Below are positions 52,642 to 64,000 of a stretch of DNA of 64,000 bases, one piece after another. Both the position numbers and the translations under genes were made by a program. The notes beneath the pieces are model-generated. The model saw nothing but the letters and a program-made list of their open reading frames with translations. It made no database searches and was not told the origin of the DNA. Each line of letters starts with the position of its first letter. The first letter of the stretch is position 1. Source of the DNA: Bullera alba (lineage: Eukaryota; Basidiomycota; Tremellomycetes; Tremellales; Bulleraceae); the NCBI GenBank assembly GCA_001600095.1, contig BCIX01000002.1:2480001-2544000 (forward strand), in the 5' to 3' direction.

Positions 52642-54581
52642 GGCGAGTGTAAGGTATCGACACCGACAACGTCGAAAGGATGGGGTCTGAGTTGAGAAAG
52701 CCCGGTTGACACTTTATACAGATCGCGATGGGGAGAAGCGTGGTTGCGATAGAGATGACGGGAAGGTGTGATGTGTGTTGGTGATGTAGATGATGCTCCG
52801 ACTTTACACGCTTCTGACACGCGGTGATGCTGTGGTGGGCGATGATGCGATGGCCGAATGTGTTTCAGGCCCGACGGATGAGATTGAGGCGAGTGCGGAG
52901 CAGAACAGCGGAGCAGACCAGTCTAGCTATCCACTGCACAGCTTGCGTTGAGGTCGAGGACGACAGATGAACAGTTGAAGGTCATGCACAAGAGTGAGCA
53001 GATGTCAAGGCTGCTGATCCCCTAGCACGCCAGATCCCCAGTGAGGAGTGCGGACCTGTGTGGGCCGTTTGAAAATGGAGACTGGCCAGGGGTTGTGTCG
53101 TCCAGCCAAGATGACGTTGCTTGGCGTTCTCACACAGTCGAGCGACAAGAGGCAACAACTGACCGTTCCAGTCGTAATGGATGCTGACAATGCGAGTCCT
53201 GTCACTAACTTCGCGATGCACTGGTCGATCTCCCCATCAACGTCGCTGACGCCCAACGTCCTCCTCGCTCTTCTTCACTGCGCTGCAGCTTCGGTGCCTC
53301 GCTCTCTTCGGCGTGGTCGTGCGAGTTCCCAAAAAAAACCAGAGCTGCGTCAACGAGATATGCATACCACTCAGGGTTCATTAAGGCCCGGTGACGACAA
53401 CCTCGTCGAATTAGGTTGTCGTGCTGACAAGTCCTAATACCACCGCGCAGCACGGACGCAAATCGTAATCGCCAGGATCACCACTTCTTAATAGCGTATG
53501 AAGCAGGAGTCACCTGGAGTCACTCGGCAGATAATCGGAAGGTTCTGCTGATTCCGCGGTCCTAATGGCAAGACTTTCTGCATGCCTCCAGAGTCCAGAT
53601 GGCTCCGCTGATGTGCTACCACAGCAGCAGGCCACAGCCTGCTACCATACCTTCAGTCAGCTTCAGTCGTCCGCCGTGATCAAAGTCGAGCCCGTCTGAT
53701 CTCAAGCGAGAGCTTCCCATCGAATTAGGATTCTGCCATAACCTATCCAGGGCCGGCGGGACTGGATTTCCCCGCCTGCTGCCCGGCGTTCGGGCTGGCG
53801 CTGGCTGGCGGCGCTGTGCGAGTGGAGGCAAGTGGTCAAATCATGTCCGGACTGCAGGTGAGGACAGCAGGTGAGGCCGTGAGGACCCGTGTCGGCCCGC
53901 ATCGATTCGCGACATTAAGAGGCGCTGCTGAATCGCTCTCTCGTCAATGCGTCACTCAATCCATCTGCCGAACTCGCCGACAAGCAGCGAGACCGCCAGC
54001 TGAGACTGGCAAGGACTGGCAGAGTCCCTCCAGGAGCTCCTCCAGGTCCCGCCGAAAGCCCTGCTCAGCTGCTGACTGCTGCTGAGGACAGAAACTTGCC
54101 GCAGCGCCGCAGCGAACGCCGATTGGAGATGACGACGTCGATCCGACGGAAGCGCGGTTAGGAAGCTAGGTCCTTTCCTCCGGCCTCCGGCATCGCATCT
54201 TCAGAACGTGGTCGCCACGTGGTCATCCAGTGTCATGGTCTTAGCGACTGCAAGGTCCAGCGATTCGATTGCGCACGCATTAGCGATTCCGCCAAGGTGG
54301 TCATCTGGTCGATAGTGCCCCATAACAACTGGTGGACTGACACTGTCACTTTGATCAGTGACTTGCGCTGTCTGACATGGCGCATCGCGCTTAAGGCCTA
54401 AATACGCAGAGTCTAGAGTCTGCTTCAGCTGGGCCGTCTTCAAGCGAATTTGACCGAATTTGACCGGTGGAAATGAACTGCATCCTGTCTCAAGCTCGCC
54501 GCGATCCTCTGCTTTGTCTGCTCCGTTCTGTACTCTTCTTCGTTATCAGATAACTGAGACCCAATAACTCCACGTTCCATT
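52642..54581. other. 1.9-kb divergent spacer, no gene seen
   Basis: Separates two divergent genes. It holds several frames under 130 codons on both strands without content. A short GCTGACTGCTGCTGAGG block is near 54063-54083, and an eight-A run lies near 53331-53338. I see no transposon ends. Confidence 0.45.
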
Positions 54582-55492
54582 ATGTCTCACGCTCTCGCCT
54601 CTGTCCCGTCCATTTCCAAATTAGCGGTGGACGACTATTCGACCCTCCTACCCATTCTCGAGCAGCACGAGCAACTGGCCAGATTCACCAAGTTCGACCA
54701 CAACACGGCCTTCGAGTTGGGATGCGCTATCCGATCCATCTTCTTGGACAAGTACTCTGATGGAAGTAATGGGATCGCAATCAAGATCGACCTGTGGAAC
54801 GACACGGTGTTGTTTAGCGGTATCGTCGGATCAGCGGGCACCGGCAACTTGTGAGATGATGTCCAGTCCGATTGACTATAGGAGTATTGTGCTAACGCTC
54901 TGAAGCGGCTGGGCTAATAGGAAGCGAAATGTGATCCGCATGACGGGCCAGTCGTCGCTGCGAGTCGGCCGCATGTGAGTGTGCCGTCCTCGCAAACAAT
55001 TCTCAACCTCAAGCTATCCTCACGCCTTCGCATCCCCATATGTCTCTTTGGAGTGTGTGAGGTGAGTGCTGACATCTTCTTCCAGGATGGCATCTAAAGG
55101 GAAAGAGCTGGCAGACATAGCCATGCCATTCCCCGAGTACGGCGGCCACGGTGGTGGTGAGTAACCCCAACTCGTATGCGAGCTGCATTTCTAATGCCGG
55201 TGTCAGCATTCCCTATTTGGATCAAGGGCGTGGATGTGGGCCCGATAGGAGTCATTGCAGTGTCTGGTCTGCCGCAGCTGGATGACCATCAGGTGAGTCA
55301 ACCACAAGCAGCGACTTCCCGTTAATACCATACGCTAACGCCTCATCTGTAGCTTATAGTGAGTACCCAACAGCACGCCGTCCCGCATCCCATCCTCGCT
55401 ACTGTCCCCTATCCCATGCCTCAAGTGCTGACCGCGTCCAGATCGACGCTATCGTCAGCGTGTCGCAATACCTCGCTTCAGCGGATAACTAA
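54582..55492 (+). CDS. UPF0303 (DUF336-type, HbpS-like) protein with a 6-nt exon
   Basis: Small soluble protein of the UPF0303 family, unknown reaction. The core includes HNTAFELGCAIRSIFLDKYS, GIAIKIDLWNDTVLFSGIVG, KRNVIRMTGQSSLRVGRM, DIAMPFPEYGGHGGAFPIWI, GVDVGPIGVIAVSGLPQLDD and HQLIIDAIVSVSQYLASADN. Exons: 54582-54850, 54921-54974, 55086-55156, 55207-55292, 55353-55358 (6 nt, CTTATA coding LI) and 55442-55492. The total is 537 nt, exactly 179 codons. The 6-nt exon fills the HxLV position conserved in the family. Bacterial homologues bind heme, so a heme-related role is conceivable but not shown. Confidence 0.85.
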
Positions 55493-55633
55493 GCCGGCAA
55501 AGTAAAATAGATATCCGGTCTCGACAGATTATAGCGGGCCTTGGTTGCACTGCGATACCAGTATATGCATCGTCGTGCTCGTGATACAAGTACATCCTGC
55601 CTCTACGTCTACTGCTGCGTTTTCTCCACTTGT

Positions 55634-56788
55634 TTAATCCCTCTTAAGCGGGAGTCTGACGAGGAACGTCCTCTCTCCCTCTCCCTCGCCCAAAGCTCCG
55701 AGCTCCTCAATCTCCATGCCCGGTGCTATGGATTGATCACCGAGCAAGTCATCTGTCGTCCTCCCCTTCTTCATCACGACGTACACCTCCATTCCATCTC
55801 CGACTTCGATATGCCTCTCGGTGGCGGAGGTGAACGAGTCGATGACAATGGAGAGGACGGTGGATAGGGGTAGGTTTCCGGGAATGAAGGGAGCGGCACC
55901 GGGCGCTGGTTGCTGGTTCTTGAAGTAGATCTGGGCAGACGACATTAGCTATGCTTTGCGCCTCCGAATACAAAGCCCTCGACGATCGACCAACCTGGTT
56001 ATCCAAGAAGGGCTGGATAAGCGATTGAGCCGCACCAGCAGCTCGACAGGCTTCTCGCTCATAACTTCCCACTGGGTCGAACGAGTAGACTGCGCCCGTA
56101 CCTGATAGCTCATCAGCTCACGGTCAACACGGCGTGGAGATAAGCTGATCTTGAATACGCACCGTCCTCCTCGATTCCACCGAGAATGTTGTGAACGTAG
56201 TAAGGGAAGAATCGCTTCCCGTACAACATGGTCTGGATCATTCGTGCAATGGCCTTGATACCCATTTGTTTCTGATGCGCATGCTCGTACCACTAAGTTG
56301 GGATCGACATGAGCATAGATCCACCTGAAGGATGTCCGCTCAACACACCTCTAATCTCTGCTTGACTCTCTTGACAAAGTTCTTGCCGTCGGCGGCGAAG
56401 CCATTGGTGGCAAGTACAGCTTTGTCCGTGCTGGATTCGCCGGTCAGTACATGTCACTCGTCACCAATCTACTGATCCCCAGAGGCCGGCTGGGCTGGCT
56501 CGCAGGAGGATTATCCAGCCTGCCAAATGGACTACCCACAGCTGCCAGACCTTCCTGGCGTATCGAGTCTGAATGCTGTACCCCTCCGACTGTCTTGTAT
56601 CTCCTGCGATCACACTAAAGTCCGCTCCGGCGATAGCTAGGATAGTTCCTCCATTGTCGGAATATGGGTCGAATCGACTACAAATCACAGTCAGCTCTTC
56701 CGTCTCTCCGGATTTTGCAGCTGACTCACTGCTGAACTGGAGCGGTCGTCGGCTCGTGGTATGATTGTGGGGGTGCATATAGAGCCAT
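55634..56788 (-). CDS. PRE7: 20S proteasome subunit beta-6 (PRE7/PSMB1)
   Basis: Non-catalytic beta subunit of the 20S core. Exon 1 starts [20 protein letters not shown] and splices (52-nt intron, GTGAGT to TTGTAG) to [21 protein letters not shown] different unspliced frame through this intron starting MHPHNHTT is a trap. Then [96 protein letters not shown] and [13 protein letters not shown] end with [13 protein letters not shown]. No N-terminal catalytic Thr, as expected for beta-6. Six or so introns. Confidence 0.93.
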
Positions 56789-57434
56789 GGTGGGCGATGA
56801 AGTGATTGTAGATAGCTGAGAGATGGTCTAACACTTGCTCAACTACTCTATGGACGCAGTGATCAAGCTGGCTGGATCCAACGCGTAACCGCTGGCTGCT
56901 GGGCGGAGGGTGGATGGAGATTGCGGCAATGTCCGAATGTGGCACTCACCCAATCGTATATTTGATTCCGCCCTTCCTTCCCCCCCTGGCGTTTCAGTAC
57001 TCAGTGCTTAGCTTTCCTGTTGAACAACAACAATGAACATCCTCGATCAAACTCGAAACAGATCATGAACGACCATCCTCCCTCGGGACCATCGCTGTCA
57101 ATGGGAGAGAGCCGCCTATTGAACCCCTGACATGGACACCGCATCGTCTTGGAAGCAACAATGAGCGGTGGGACTAACGGACACGGGGAGGCGAGGGGGA
57201 TTGAGGAGGGCGCTTATTGCTCCTTCGAACATGGGTAACGAGGGTGTTGGCCATGTCCGAGGATATGATGGCGTCGCCACTGATGCCAATGTTCATGTCC
57301 TTCATCTCACGATAGTTTCTGATCACTCTGCTTAGCATAACTCCTACAACTTTACACCACAACACCTCCAACACTCTTCACCGATATCAGTCGCCTATAT
57401 CATCACCTTACCTCCATCACCCACTATCGTCACC
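56789..57434. promoter_or_regulatory. shared divergent promoter of PRE7 and PRM1
   Basis: About 645 bp between divergent starts. GGTGGGACTAACG and TTGAACAACAACAATGAAC (57020-57038) are unclassified. TTGAACAACAACAATG resembles pheromone-response-type elements of mating genes (PRM1 is pheromone-induced in yeast), but this is a loose likeness. No proteasome PACE element was recognised. Confidence 0.45.
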
Positions 57435-60400
57435 ATGTCCGGCGACTACCTCGCCCTACCGCGAGCACGATACGTGAACCCAAAACACATAGTACCCATA
57501 TCACCACCGTCTCGACCACCATTCTCGCAATATCACTCATCGTCCACACTCCCACCAACCCCCCAGACGCCATACCCCCAGCCTCCTCCACCATCCAATC
57601 ACTCACCGGCTTCCTCACGATCGGGTTTAAAGCCATATCTCGAACTACCTTCAAGGATCCTCTTGACCACCTTGTCGCCATGCCTGCTCCCGTTCATCCT
57701 CGCCATTGCGCACCTCATCTACAATCGATCCTCCACCGAGTCGCTGGCCAACTCCCTCCGAGCATCACTACTGTCTGCATGCGCTGGTATTGCTACTGGA
57801 GCAGCAACGCTACAGACATTGCCTCGGTATCTGGCAATGCAGACCAATGACCAGGCTGTTCGAGCTACTCAAGCTAGTATCCTGGCTATCGGATCGGCAC
57901 TAGGAGATTGCGTCACCATCATTGAGGCAGTGGTGACCTTCATGGTGGATACGTATAGGAGTATGCTGCTGTGTACCATCGAGCTGGCTGTAAGAGGTAC
58001 TTTAGAAGTTCTGATAGGTGCAGTCAAGACAGTAAGTCAGCTGGTTCCTTTGCACACTCGAGTCCAACAGCTGAACAGACATACGCTCAGATTTCCGATG
58101 GAATCACCAACTCGCTCAATAGTATCCGGACTGGAATCCAGAGTGACATCGACGGCGCGAACAGGATAATCCAAGAGGCCGTCAGCAGAGTCAACGTGAG
58201 CTTACCTGCACATGATCACCTTCCGGGCACAACAGCTCACAAGCTTCTACCCAGAGCGTCGTCGGCTTTATGAACATCAACATATCAGTCCCGCAATTCT
58301 CGGTACCTTCCCTCACCGGACTGCAGGATGTTCAGATCCCCACTGGATTCGAAGACTCGCTCATCAAGCTCAACGACACTCTGCCCACCTTGGCCGCACT
58401 CAAGGACAAGATGAACGCCCTGATCTCCATCCCCTTCGAAAAGCTCAAAGCCGAGATCAACGAGACCCGACTCGAGATGGCGGCATCATTCAATTCATCG
58501 ATTCTGCCCGTACCCTCTCTCAACCAGTTATCCGCCAATAAAGCGAATGCTTTCCAGGACGACCTGTGCGGCGACCTCGATACCAGCTTGATCGACGATA
58601 CGGCCAAAGCCCTCCGAAAGCTGTCCAACATCTCCATTGGCCTCATGTTCCTCTTACTCTTCCTCCTGTGGGCGACTCTGATCGTCTGGGAGTGGCGACG
58701 CTGGAGAGCTATGAAGGAGACTGTCGAAGCGGTCGAAGATGAATGGCGGAGGGAAGGAACTCAAGATGCATGGAGGGTGGTGGCTATTGTCGAACACCCA
58801 GTCATTGAGAAGTACGGCACGGGACTTTTACATCGGGCTACCCAAAACCCAAGGACCAGAACGAATATTAGGTGGTTCAGTGAGTACATTCTTCTTCAGC
58901 TGTCCCCCGCTCCCCTCGACCGGTCATGGGATAAAGCTGACTCGAATACAGTGTCATATATCTCCCATCCTACCTGCCTCGCATTATTCTTCATCGCTTT
59001 TATCGGATTCCTCTCAATCCAATTCCAGCTACTCGCTCTCAATGCGATCAAAAACCACGCCAGAGCCAACGCCAACGCAACCGTTGCTGCCAGTACCAAC
59101 AGTCTTACGTCAAAGTTAAACGCAATGGCGCTGCAGCAGAGCCAGGAATACGCCTCAGAGTACAACACTGCCATAGGACTATATCAGCAGAGGATTGATG
59201 ACGAGCTATTCGGAAAGTGGATGAACACCACAGCTATTCAGCTAAACTCGATACTGGAGGAGTTCTATGATGAGGTCCAGAATGGTGAGCGCTATAGAAG
59301 CTCGACAGCTGTCAAGATCTTGTCCGGTATGAAGCTGACCAATATCTTTGCCAGCGCTCAACGTGACTTTCGGCGGAACAATCCTATTCAACCCCATCAA
59401 CACCTTCATGTACTGTATCCTCGGGTCGAAAGTCGACAATCTCCAGAAAGGCCTCACTTGGATATCGCAACACGCCAAGATCACCTTACCCACCTTACCT
59501 CCCGACATACTACTCCTCTCTGGCGACTCCATGAACGAGATGGTGGCGCCCATCTCGGCGGCAGCGGTCGGCTCATCATCCTCCGGCGACGACGAGGGGA
59601 TTGTGGGCAGTCTGATCGAGCACTTCGAAAAGGCCTTGGAGGTCGAGCGCAACTTTTACGCCATCATGCTTGGAATCTGGCTATTCTTCATCCTGGTCGG
59701 TATCATGGTGGTTCTATGGCATTCCGGCGGGAAGGACAAGTACGACGAGGTCATGGCTCGACGCAGGATCGCTCGCGGTGATATGGATGGTGAGGATATT
59801 GGTGAATCCAAGTTTTGGCCTTGGGAGAAGGAGGATCATCCGATTTACGACCAGCACGCCGAGAAAGAACGTCAGTTCAGGGGCACTTCACCCTCGCCAA
59901 CCAAAGCATACCCCGTGCCGAGGATAGTCGAGACTCGAGCTTCGACCTTTTCCGGCGGTGATGGTGATGGGGGACCAGTTCGACCGTTTGTGGGACGGAA
60001 TGGAACATTTGGATCCACCCTCTCTTCTCTGGCAGCCCCGGGACAGGCTTTCCTTCGACTGGCTTCTCGATCTCGATACGAATCCGACTCTCCTGTCGCC
60101 CACGACGATCATCAACAAAACCGACAATTCACCTCGGAGAAGTATATCAATCTCGACGACCCAGATGAGAGAGGATCGACTACCGGTGCTGCTGATGGTA
60201 CTGGTACGGGAACGTCCGCACAGTTTTGGGTGAACAAATGGTACAGAGCGGTCGACACTGCCAAAGGTCTATTCCCCACTCGTGGTCAAAAGCACGGCGC
60301 GGCTCTGGCCCGGAACGGAAGCACGAGGACACTTGGCTCTTTCGGCACCAGTCAAGTCAATACGCCCACTCGAGCGCAATACGACAATTGGGGCCAAGCT

Positions 60401-61033
60401 CAACAGGATACTTCGGGTAGTGGTAGCAACTTGCCGACAGGGGGCTGGGACATGATCAACCCCCAAGAACACGGCAGATCTCTGGACCAAAGTCAGATTC
60501 ACCGACGGACTTCATCTTCAGACCGATACAGAGCGTCGAAGGGGATCTACCCGAGGCCAATCTCCCGAGCACCTACATTACCCGAAGGCACTGCCGTCCC
60601 TCAGATGCGAGAGATCAATCCCACTGGTCAATCGCACAATCTCCACCCCACCATCGACCCTTTTGACGACAATGACGACGACTACTCCGACTCCGAGGTA
60701 TTGGCCCCCGTGGCCAAGGGCGACAAACATGATTCGATCGATTATCTCGAGCCGAAAACCCGGGATTATGGGTACGAAGAGGAACTTCTCTCTCCGGCAA
60801 TGTCGGCCAGTACATCGACTAGCAGCCTCAACTCCTATTACCACGTGAATAGCGTTCACGTCGGCAGTGCCGATCGAGTAAAGGTCAAGACGGGCACGGC
60901 GGCATTGGCGGAGATCTTCAAGAACATGGACAAGGACAAGAATACCGCTGCGAGAGAGAGATCGAATGCGGGTGGAACGCAGGCGAATCCTTTCGCTACG
61001 CCTTTCGACGAGTACAGGTCCAACAGGATATAA
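57435..61033 (+). CDS. PRM1: plasma membrane fusion protein PRM1
   Basis: Multi-pass protein that promotes plasma-membrane fusion of mating cells. A Pro-rich N-terminus (MSGDYLALPRARYVNPKHIV) leads to TM1 (LSPCLLPFILAIAHLIY). A large extracellular loop with Cys and N-glycosylation sites follows (IGSALGDCVTIIEAVVTFMV; DDLCGDLDTSLIDDTAKAL). TM2 is GLMFLLLFLLWATLIVWEW, TM3 CLALFFIAFIGFLSIQFQLL, then a second loop with LNVTFGGTILFNPINTFMYC. TM4 is AIMLGIWLFFILVGIMVVLW. The cytosolic tail of about 400 residues (Ser/Gly/Asp-rich, PWEKEDHPIYDQHAEKER, ending FDEYRSNRI) is much longer than in yeast. Five introns including ones near 58030 and 59284. Stop at 61031-61033. Confidence 0.92.
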
Positions 61034-61203
61034 TGATTTTAGGTCAGGCGGGTCCTGAGCCGGGCAATGGCAACAATATGTAGAGCTTGTACATTCTTTT
61101 GCAGTGATTGCTATAGATAGAGTCGCATCATGTATCCTGTCATAGTACATGCTTCTAGATCCTATTGACGGCGCGTGGCACGCTTCATGACTACTGTTTC
61201 CAC

Positions 61204-63489
61204 TCAACACTTCCGCTCCACGCCCCGCCGTAGTTCTTCCTCCCTGTACTCGAACATGACCTGTATTGCCACAAACAAGCACCCACACGCAAACGCCATG
61301 AACCTCCACCCAGCGGCGGTCGTCGTCAATTCCGTCAACAGGTGTTTCATACCATCCAAGCCGAGCACGAATCCGACCAAGTTCGCAGTCATCATCATGA
61401 GGAGATTGACAACACCTCCTATAGCCGCTAAATGCCGATACCACCCTTTCCTCCCGTACTACAAGGTCATCAGAACATATCTGAGTACTAACACGGTTTT
61501 GACACACCTTTTCAGCGGGAATGGCCTGCCGAGCCAATACCTCGGGCAGGATGAACAAGGTCACCATCCATCCCCATGCCAATAGCTTGAATGAGAGATC
61601 GTGCCAGAGCGCCACGAAGGTGAACACCAAGGGGTACGCCAAGATTGGATTCCGAGCTCCGCCCACTGGGATATAGATGTACCTAATGATGGGTTAGCAT
61701 CCTCAGACTCTGCTGTTCGGTCTTTGCTGTCGCTCACCGGATGATCCAGAGATTATACGACCTGTGCCATGATCGCCAGAATCCCAGCGTGGAGTAGTTG
61801 TTCGCCACGCATCGGATCATGTTTTCAGGTGGATCCATCCCATCGAGCAAAGCCCAGAGTCGGAAGAATCGCCACGGGATCAGAAGCTGCAATGATATCA
61901 GCTTCACAGACAGATGGCCTGACTCTGGCAGCTGAATGGACGGTCGCCTACCTTGAGCCAGACGACTACGAGATTCCAGAATCCAATGATGCTCAAGTCC
62001 GCGGCGGAATCTCCCTGCCAGGCCCCTGTGTCCTTGATGGCGACGACGTACATCGTATGCAGGACCGACTCCATGGTCAAAAGACAGAAGATGAAGCGTA
62101 TCGAGTACGAGACTTTCTCGCGAGTTGAGATGGTCACCGGGGCCCGGATCTACAAGTTTGAATCAGCTTGGAAGTCCGACTCGACACGGACTGCAGCTGA
62201 CCTGCCACATGAAGTCGTTGTAAGTGATGATGGGTCCGGCGATATATAGTGGCGGATAAAGGCAGTATGCCACGAAGTTGAAAAACGTGTAGTCCGTGGT
62301 TGGGAGCGAAGTCTTCACTCTATCGCGATACGAAGCCGGAGAGGTTGTCTACATCACCAAAAAGGTCAGCAGTGTTGCTTGCCACTAACAGGCACAGCCG
62401 ACTCACTCCGTTTGTCTCATGCCAGTGATAATCCAGACCGAAGGAGATTATCCTCAGCATTGTGATATTGAAACCGATAAACCATCTTGGCAAAACACCT
62501 TGAAACTCGTCCTAAACAACCAATTTCGTGTCAGGATACAATGCAAAATCCTCCGCGCCGGACTTACAAGTTGTCCCAGGGCAGGATGCAGATCCCCTAG
62601 ATGATACCCCTGATACTTGTGGTTAAAGAACAGGAGGACCATATTCCCGACTACCAACATTGCCGGCCAGAACTTCGCCACGGAGGGGTGTTTTGGCAAT
62701 TTGGCAAGCGCATAATTGGCATATAGAATCCCCAGGATTTTGAACGTCGATAGGCCGTGAAGGATCAGCAGCATGATGATTGCGTAGACATTGATGAATG
62801 CAATCCGGGCAGAGGGTGAAGGTTTGAATATCCGAGTTTGTAACGCAGAGAGGGCTAGGTAGCTCGATCCAAGGAGGAGTAGCGCTGGGAGGTTTGAGCG
62901 GAAGGAGTGATATTGAGGATCACTATCATCCTATAAGACGGTCTCAGCACTCTGATCCCTTCTCCGATTATACCATTGAATGGATCGGTATGAGTGGGCT
63001 TACTCACCACCTGTCTGCCGAACAGCCATCCGGGCGATAACTTGTGGGCGTACTCGTCGTAGTTGGGGTGGTTGCCTAATACGACATATTTAGCTAGCTA
63101 ACTCCGGCCGCGGATGCTCGACCTTGTAGCTCACTAGAGCTCAACCTCATTGGCCAGTAGACCAACAATGGGACCACCAGCACAAAGGCCGCCGTGTAAA
63201 ACTTGAACTCCTTCGTCTGCCATCTTGGCGGAGAACCCTCCCCTAGAGCAACTTTGGAACCAGGTATCGAGATTGTAAAGTCCGTTACGTTGACTTTCCC
63301 ATTTGTTCCAGTATCCAAATCACCATTCAGAGGAGCGTACGCCTGTGGGGACATCGGATGGGGTTTAAAAGGCGATGACTGTACACAATGAGCGACGAAC
63401 TTTTGGAAATGCGATTCCTTGGGCTTACCCTGCTTCTGAGACCTGGAGGTTGGGTCATCGGACCGTCGGGGTATATGCCTTATGGGCAC
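61204..63489 (-). CDS. GUP1: GUP1-like membrane-bound O-acyltransferase (GPI remodelling)
   Basis: MBOAT enzyme; yeast Gup1 adds C26 acyl chains to GPI anchors. The start MPIRHIPRRSDDPTSRSQKQ is cytosolic. A first helix (FYTAAFVLVVPLLVYWPMRL) is followed by SNHPNYDEYAHKLSPGWLFG and several TM segments (MLLILHGLSTFKILGILYAN, FWPAMLVVGNMVLLFFNHKY). Conserved motifs: [40 protein letters not shown]-like [39 protein letters not shown] and the catalytic His in FVALWHDLSFKLLAWGWMV. The C-terminal anchor is MAFACGCLFVAIQVMFEYRE. About ten introns. It converges with PRM1 at 171 bp. Confidence 0.92.
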
Positions 63490-64000
63490 ACTCTACCATG
63501 TCGAGCGTTCGGGGGATATACGAGTGATGTCGCTGTGGATCGGTGCTAAAGCAGGGGCCGATGTCGAAAGGATCTCGAGCTAGCTGAGCGACTGCCGGTG
63601 GAGGCAGAGACGCGACCCAAATGTGAGGGTACCGTGGGCAAGTGATCGACGACCGCGCAGGCCGGGAGAGAGGGGTCGATCGCTGGGAAGGGACGGCGAA
63701 GAGCCGTTGGCTGCTTGGCAGTAGGCGCTATGTCGTAGAGTACTGTACAATATGGTCATTGGACCTATCGTGGTACCTCGCTCGTCTGCCTGCAATACAT
63801 TGAGTCGACTCAGGCGGGACAGGCGGGAACTCAACCAGCATAACCAAGTCCGACCACCTATGCATTGCCATCCGTCGCAGAGTCGCTCATTGCCCCAGCC
63901 CTTATCAATCTCCCTACTTCACGGAGGACATCACACTAGAAGGTCATCTGAAGTATATGCCGGATCGCGGATGGGCGCGGAGAAGCAAGGAAGAGACCCA
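63490..64000. other. right-edge spacer, no gene seen
   Basis: About 510 bp upstream of GUP1, probably its promoter. The 84-codon minus-strand frame at 63580-63834 lacks content. No frame clearly enters from the right edge. Confidence 0.4.

Noticed and set aside
53005..53453. Overlapping frames on both strands in the 1.9-kb spacer
   Set aside because: Neither frame shows family residues, and no consistent exon chain could be built.
56461..56778. Alternative PRE7 start MHPHNHTT without the first intron
   Set aside because: Splicing the 52-nt GTGAGT...TTGTAG intron gives MALYAPP...[14 protein letters not shown], the usual N-terminus of beta-6.

Overview
The window is nuclear DNA from a fungus, almost certainly a basidiomycete yeast of the Tremellomycetes (inference). 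Genes are split by many introns of about 50-60 bp with strong GTGAG/GTRNGT donors and YAG acceptors, and spacers are short. The gene set is purely eukaryotic: proteasome, TFIIH, GPI anchor, NAPE-PLD-like, PRM1 and GUP1. Several proteins are fungus- or basidiomycete-like. I see no bacterial operons, CRISPR arrays, rRNA or convincing tRNA genes, and no transposon with recognisable coding domains. I rebuilt the exon structures by hand from splice sites and protein-family conservation. Where exon lengths could be summed (COX12, CKS1, CIA2, the UPF0303 gene and five exons of the eIF4E gene) the frames close exactly.

Left part (1-20 kb): an eIF4E-family protein (runs off the left edge), a small unknown gene, a NAPE-PLD-like metallo-hydrolase, an F-BAR/RhoGAP protein of RGD1 type, mitochondrial IF3, a PPN2-like endopolyphosphatase, COX12, CIA2 (Fe-S targeting), a mitochondrial-looking protein with RRM-like segments, a cysteine-rich conserved fungal protein and a 2-oxoglutarate oxygenase. 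From 20 to 24.6 kb lies the least conserved stretch: two unrecognised genes, a 32-bp tandem repeat and long spacers.

Middle (24.6-43.6 kb): GPI15 and TFB3 in divergent arrangement, heme oxygenase, CKS1, a secreted DUF1996 protein, mitochondrial ribosomal mS41, NCE101, a sterol/acyl-CoA acyltransferase (ARE type) and a divergent forkhead factor with about 2.4 kb of empty upstream DNA. Right part (46-64 kb): RAD10/ERCC1 divergent from a CSM1/PCS1-like kinetochore protein, two lineage-restricted unknowns, a UPF0303 protein, proteasome beta-6 (PRE7), the cell-fusion protein PRM1, and GUP1.

The most striking signal runs across genes. Housekeeping genes here contain extremely small internal exons: 4, 8 and 10 nt in COX12, 6 and 10 nt in CKS1, 9 nt in the acyltransferase and 6 nt in the UPF0303 gene. 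The residues supplied by these exons are family-conserved, as far as I can recall the families. One GC-AG intron also occurs in the acyltransferase. Automatic gene callers probably mis-model these genes. The eIF4E homologue also appears to lack the dorsal tryptophan used for eIF4G/4E-BP binding.
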